Shown piece after piece: positions 59,840 to 64,000 of a stretch of DNA of 64,000 nucleotides. The notes below the pieces were generated by a model. The model was not told the DNA's origin. It was given only the letters and a program-made list of their open reading frames with translations, and ran no database searches. The stretch covers positions 1-64,000 of the forward strand of contig JAUNUJ010000011.1 in NCBI GenBank assembly GCA_030538235.1, in the 5' to 3' direction. Each line of letters starts with the position of its first letter. The first letter of the stretch is position 1. This stretch comes from Alcaligenaceae bacterium (lineage in GTDB: Bacteria; Pseudomonadota; Gammaproteobacteria; Burkholderiales; Burkholderiaceae_B). Made by a program: the position numbers and the translations under genes.

Positions 59840-60166
59840 TCAGAACAATTCAAATTGATCCGGTGATTTTTTATCGGGCTGTTGTACTTGCCCATGAAAA
59901 GATATAATTCTTTCATACTGTTTATCCGTTAATTGCATAATATTAACTTTGCCACCCTTAGGTAAGGCTCTCTGAATTTTTTGACAACACGTATCAATTT
60001 GTTTGGCACTCGAAAAGAATCGCATATACACACTAAACTGCGCCATTTCGAATCCTTGATCTAATAAGAAGTTGCGGAATTCAGTAGCTTCTTGTCTTTC
60101 TGCCTTCTGACTAACAGGTAAATCAAACATGACAACAATCCACATAAGCCTATACCCCGATAACAT
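59840..60166 (-). CDS. cas2: CRISPR-associated endonuclease Cas2
   Basis: The 108-residue ferredoxin-fold protein is type II Cas2: WIVVMFDLPVSQKAERQEATEFRNFLLDQGFEMAQFSVYMRFFSS with the catalytic-site Asp at D15. It dimerises and bridges Cas1 dimers during spacer capture. GGAGG lies six bases before the ATG. It is last in cas9-cas1-cas2 and faces the array. Confidence 0.96.
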   Translation of the reverse strand: MLSGYRLMWIVVMFDLPVSQKAERQEATEFRNFLLDQGFEMAQFSVYMRFFSSAKQIDTCCQKIQRALPKGGKVNIMQLTDKQYERIISFHGQVQQPDKKSPDQFELF

Positions 60167-60175
60167 GCCAGCCTC

Positions 60176-61096
60176 CTAAATGATATCCCCTAATGCAAAG
60201 GGTTCACTAACAAGTGGTAAATCCAACCTATCTTTTTCACCTAGAAAAACTTTCGCTAAAGAGACCGCCAGTTTTTGAGCGCACACTGTTACTGGGGTCG
60301 CTCCAGCTTGAGTTAACATATCGGAATACATGATACGAACTAATACTCTTTTTGTATCTGGCGTGATTTCACATAAGTCTTTCTGCGCTAATCTAAACAC
60401 GCCTAAATCTACTAAAGGACGAAAAGGCTCAATTAAATCATCTACCAATCGCATAGCATTTAACGCATTACTATGGTGCAAGCCGATTGCCGGGTGAAGT
60501 CCTGCCGCAACAACGGCTCTAGCTACAGTAGCACGTAATACTGTATAACCATAATTCAACAAAGCATTAATATCATCGGCTTCTCTGTTTCTTCGAAATG
60601 AGTTGCCAAATAATAAAGTCCAGTATCTACGCGCTGCTTGAGCTTCAATATTATCAGGATCACCACTTCTAACTTTTTTAATCAATGAAGAAACTGGGAC
60701 ACTTGGCTCTCCAATAGCATTTAAAACACTGACTTGTTGCTCTAATTTACTCCGAACTATACTTGCCCAAAGTTGTTTTTTTAAAGGGCGTTTGGCCTCA
60801 ATTTGTGCGTCAATTCGTTTTGAGGTCTCATAATTACCATCAATTGGCCAAAGCATACCAACAGCATTATGGTTTGATGCACATAAAACAAAAGGAGATC
60901 CTTGTTCCGCTAGAGCTACTAACAAATTATTTGAATATGAAAGGCCATGACTATTCGCAATCACAGCACAGATATCATCAATAGGTACACGGCCTATTTC
61001 TTGCCCCTCGCCTTCTGTGCTTTTGACTAACAAAAAACCTCTGAATAAAGACAAATGGCGATAATTCTCAGCAATTTCAACTATTCGTCCTACCAT
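60176..61096 (-). CDS. cas1: CRISPR-associated integrase Cas1 (type II)
   Basis: The 306-residue integrase shows the Cas1 metal ligands: E151 (NIEAQAARRYWTLLFG), H207 (GLHPAIGLHHSN) and D219/D220 (MRLVDDLIEPFRP). GRIVEIAENYRHLSLFRGFLLV opens the type II form. It inserts new spacers with Cas2. Its ribosome site AAGGAG is inside the end of cas9, so translation is coupled. All catalytic residues are present. Confidence 0.96.
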   Translation of the reverse strand: MVGRIVEIAENYRHLSLFRGFLLVKSTEGEGQEIGRVPIDDICAVIANSHGLSYSNNLLVALAEQGSPFVLCASNHNAVGMLWPIDGNYETSKRIDAQIEAKRPLKKQLWASIVRSKLEQQVSVLNAIGEPSVPVSSLIKKVRSGDPDNIEAQAARRYWTLLFGNSFRRNREADDINALLNYGYTVLRATVARAVVAAGLHPAIGLHHSNALNAMRLVDDLIEPFRPLVDLGVFRLAQKDLCEITPDTKRVLVRIMYSDMLTQAGATPVTVCAQKLAVSLAKVFLGEKDRLDLPLVSEPFALGDII

Positions 61097-61102
61097 AGCC
61101 TA

Positions 61103-64000
61103 TTACTCCTTAAATCCTGGATCTCTAAGTTTTCCAGTGATTGAAATAGTAACTTGACGCGCACGAGCTTTTTGAAGCGAACTTGCTTTTTTACTCACAT
61201 AATTAAATGGATCTTTTTTATCTCTATTACGAGCATCCACATTTGCCTCATTATGAGGAGCCAAGAATATTTGTCCATTACTGCTTATTGTACACACTCG
61301 AAAAACTTGTTCAAGCCCATTATGTTCTAAACGTAGCATATCCCCTCTCATTAAGCGCATAACTAAAGGGCTACCATTTTGTGCTTTAAATTTATTACGC
61401 AATTGAGAAACATCACCCGACTTACGAACGATCTGATAAGCCTGGTAAGTTGAAACAATCATAGATTGCCATTTCCCATCTTCTTTTCTATAGATTTCAA
61501 TACAGTAATTGCTATCACCTTTGTATGCTTTATAAGGCTTAGGGGATCCATCAAAAAGCACGCCATGACGTTCTATAGCCTTATTACTTGAAATTGGAAT
61601 GACGGCCTTTAAGTTTTCTACTACCTCAACACGTTTACCATCTTCCAGTTTATGATGTCTAACTCGTCCCCCTCCTAATAGACCATAGGCCGTTTCATTG
61701 TGCATCGCTCCTTGATGACCATGCTCTGGTTTATGACTGACCCAAATATTTTCAATAGCACGGCTTACATGATTCTGATATGTGGGCCAAGGTAAAGCCA
61801 AACCCTCTAATAAACGACTTTTTTCTTGTTTTCGTGCATTTTGATTTGCCTTAACAACTCGCTGCAACAATGAAGGATCCGTAACACCAATTACACAAGC
61901 ATCAATTGCATGGTGGCGGTGATCATAACGATTCTTTTCACCGTTAACATCCAATATATGATTTAAACCAAAGTGCCTTCTCAACATGGCGGTCAATTGT
62001 CCCGGAATGACCCATGTGTTTGCGGGACAAATCGCAGTTACATACTCTCTTACGACTTTACTCAAATACCTCGTATCATTAAGGGCCTTCGCTAAAAACT
62101 CCTCTTGGTTTAACCATTGTTGAAGGCCATCTGGGGCAAAACGATACATTTTTTCTTTTTTCATACTCTTAGCACGCAAAAGAATTTTTTCATACTCATA
62201 GCCTTGGATAGGATTAATACCAAACGCCTCGTAAGGTGTTCTATTAGCTTTAAACTTATTGACTTTGCGCAATGCTAAAGTCTTGTTATTCATACTGTCA
62301 TCCAAGGTTTTTGAGAATGGTAATATATGCTCTATTTCAACCTCTCCATTAGGAGAAAACAATTTCTCAATGCTAATGTGCTCTCCAGAATATGGGCAAA
62401 CCCTATCCATGGGATTAAAAGCCAGTTCTTCCCATAAAATCATTTTCTGTAAATCAGCTAGACTAACTAAATAATCTGGTTTACCAGTGCATTTTGAAAT
62501 TTCTTTTCTTCTTAATTCGTTTTTCTGGGCATTGATTTGTTGCTCTTTTCTAATCCTCTCTCGTTCTTTCTTACCGCGTTTAAGATCTCGTGCTAACTCA
62601 ATAACAACTTGTGTCGGGTGACCATATTCCTTGATTAGCTGATTAACTAAACCTCATACTTGATTTAACCCTATATGAACTGTTGGGTTATTAATTTTGC
62701 CATAGCGTACTTCAGGAATGTCTTCAGGATTGCTCGTACCAAATCCTACCTGTCTTTGCAAAATTTCACCGTAGTATGGTAATTCATCTAATATTTCACC
62801 ATCAGCACTTTTATCTAAAACACTGTGACTCTCAAACCCAGCTGCCACTACGGCTTTATCATAAGTAATGACACTCTCTTTAAGCTTAGGCAAAATAAGA
62901 TTTAATGCTCTCTCAGACAGTGCTCCGTAACCACTCTGTAAAGAGGTGTTGGCAATAAGCTTTGCAGTCTCTTGGGTTACCTCAGTATTAATTGTTAACC
63001 AAGTGATTAACTCACTTTCATTTTCAAGCTCTAATAGCTGTTTAACAATTTCTGTTTGTTTAACAAGACCGAATTTAAACCATTTAGTCCCAAATAAATT
63101 TTTGCCACTTAAAATAGCTGAGGTAGTATTACCCAACACCTCTACGTTATTCTCATCCTCGCCACTAAACCTAACCGTACTAGGAAAATTAAGTACTTTA
63201 CGTAATTGAGTGAATGTACGTTTTTTATATTTTTCCAATTCTTGTACAATTAAATCTCGTTGTTCAAGTGTTAACTCTATCGGCAACAATTGCTCATTCA
63301 AATAACGTAAATGATTCGCTGTTTGATAGATTCTAGACTGCTGCACAAAAGGCAATGCTAGCGCTGCACGCTTCTCGTCAGTTAAAAAGGTACAGCGACC
63401 CGGATCAACCGGCCTTAAAGGGCGTTGAAATAATAATGTGTACTTAAGTCTCTGCTTTGCTTCGTAGTTATAAAGCTTGGGATTATATCGCTGTTGAACA
63501 GTCCACAATTGCTCAAACTCATCCTCAACCATGCTACGATCTATATAAAAATCGTAGTTTTTATCTTTTTTATTCCTACCACTTTCTTGTGGGATTAATG
63601 TTGTTCGTAATCGAGCTCTTACAGTTTTACCTTTAAGCATGCGCTGATAAAGGACTTCACCTACTGTACGTGCACCAACAGATTTTAAATACGTTTTAAA
63701 ATCTGCTATCGCTGCTTTCATAACACTATTTTCATTATCTACTTTATCTGTTTTACGATTACTTTTAAAACCACGACGCTGATTGATATGGAATAAAGCT
63801 CGTCCAAACTCTTCTGGAGTCAGAGCATGGTCAAGCCCCCTAGCTCTTAATTCATATGGATTCAATTTAACTAAGGCCTTGCGTTGTTGCTCATCTTCAG
63901 GAAAAAAACCATATCTTACTAACTGACGTAGCATAGTGTTTTTCCGTTGTAAAAGACGATCTCTACGACGACGGGCTGAACGCGCATCTCGTCTAGATAC
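61103..64000 (-). pseudogene. cas9: Type II-C Cas9, partial, interrupted by an in-frame TGA
   Basis: The frame runs 966 codons from the window edge, starting at the Arg-rich bridge helix (RRDARSARRRRDR); the RuvC-I N-terminus is outside. A single TGA at 62654-62656 splits it without changing frame: upstream GLNQV, downstream GLVNQLIKEYG, where a CGA Arg codon is expected. After it come RuvC-II (VVIELARDL, Glu at 62597-62599), HNH (CPYSGEHI...VEIEHILPFS, catalytic His near 62328) and RuvC-III (HHAIDACVIG, near 61902-61916). Size and the compact HNH fit type II-C. The TGA would remove RuvC-II, HNH and the PAM-interacting part unless read through. No csn2 or cas4 is present. Confidence 0.93.

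Overview
The window looks like a chromosome segment of a betaproteobacterium, most likely an AT-richer member of the Burkholderiales/Alcaligenaceae (Oligella- or Pelistega-like; this placement is an inference). The main evidence is gene order: scpB-rluB-rimP-nusA-infB-rbfA-truB-typA and pyrG-kdsA-eno-ftsB read as in that group. By eye, core genes are mid-40s % GC. The polysaccharide cluster, the 1099-aa gene and the CRISPR-cas genes are clearly AT-richer.

Layout. 1-8.1 kb: a partial tonB under a Fur box, a cold-shock protein, clpB with a sigma-32-like promoter, an orphan PIN-domain protein, and a ferric-iron ABC transporter (fbpABC type) with its own Fur-like site. 8.1-12.4 kb: the pyrG-kdsA-eno-ftsB operon. 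12.5-20.9 kb: mixed small units, namely a cupin, a phytase-like esterase, a lipoprotein, TehB, a CdiI_2-like orphan immunity protein, tRNA-Asn, a CMD-family protein, a cation efflux protein, an LCMT-like methyltransferase paired with a 2-hydroxyacid dehydrogenase, and a small membrane protein. 20.9-31.7 kb: the translation/transcription operon typA-truB-rbfA-infB-nusA-rimP, then rluB-scpB. 31.9-35.2 kb: a 1099-residue protein with a PLD-like segment. 35.3-49.3 kb: a Wzx/Wzy-type surface polysaccharide cluster. 49.5-51.2 kb: a decayed IS3-family element next to a truncated gene. 51.2-58.6 kb: a urea/short-amide type ABC transporter with a GatC/AtzG-like small protein, an amidase and a divergent AraC regulator. 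58.6-64 kb: a type II-C CRISPR-Cas system with 18 repeats, cas2, cas1 and cas9, where cas9 runs off the window edge.

How the parts work together. tonB and fbpABC form an iron-responsive set. The polysaccharide genes can be read as a pathway: WecB/WecC make UDP-ManNAcA; a PglF-like dehydratase, aminotransferase and PglD-like acetyltransferase make a UDP-bacillosamine-like sugar; a PglC-like transferase starts the lipid-linked unit; glycosyltransferases extend it; Wzx and Wzy export and polymerise it. The transporter and amidase probably import and hydrolyse a small amide as a nitrogen source.

Most notable observations: cas9 is broken by one in-frame TGA while cas1, cas2 and the array look intact; the CRISPR repeat ends in a -10-like TATACT and the array ends in a terminator, both indicating transcription opposite to the cas genes; the large PLD-like gene is a candidate uncharacterised defence protein; and the rimP operon and the amide-transport operon each have a hairpin plus U-tract just before the first gene.
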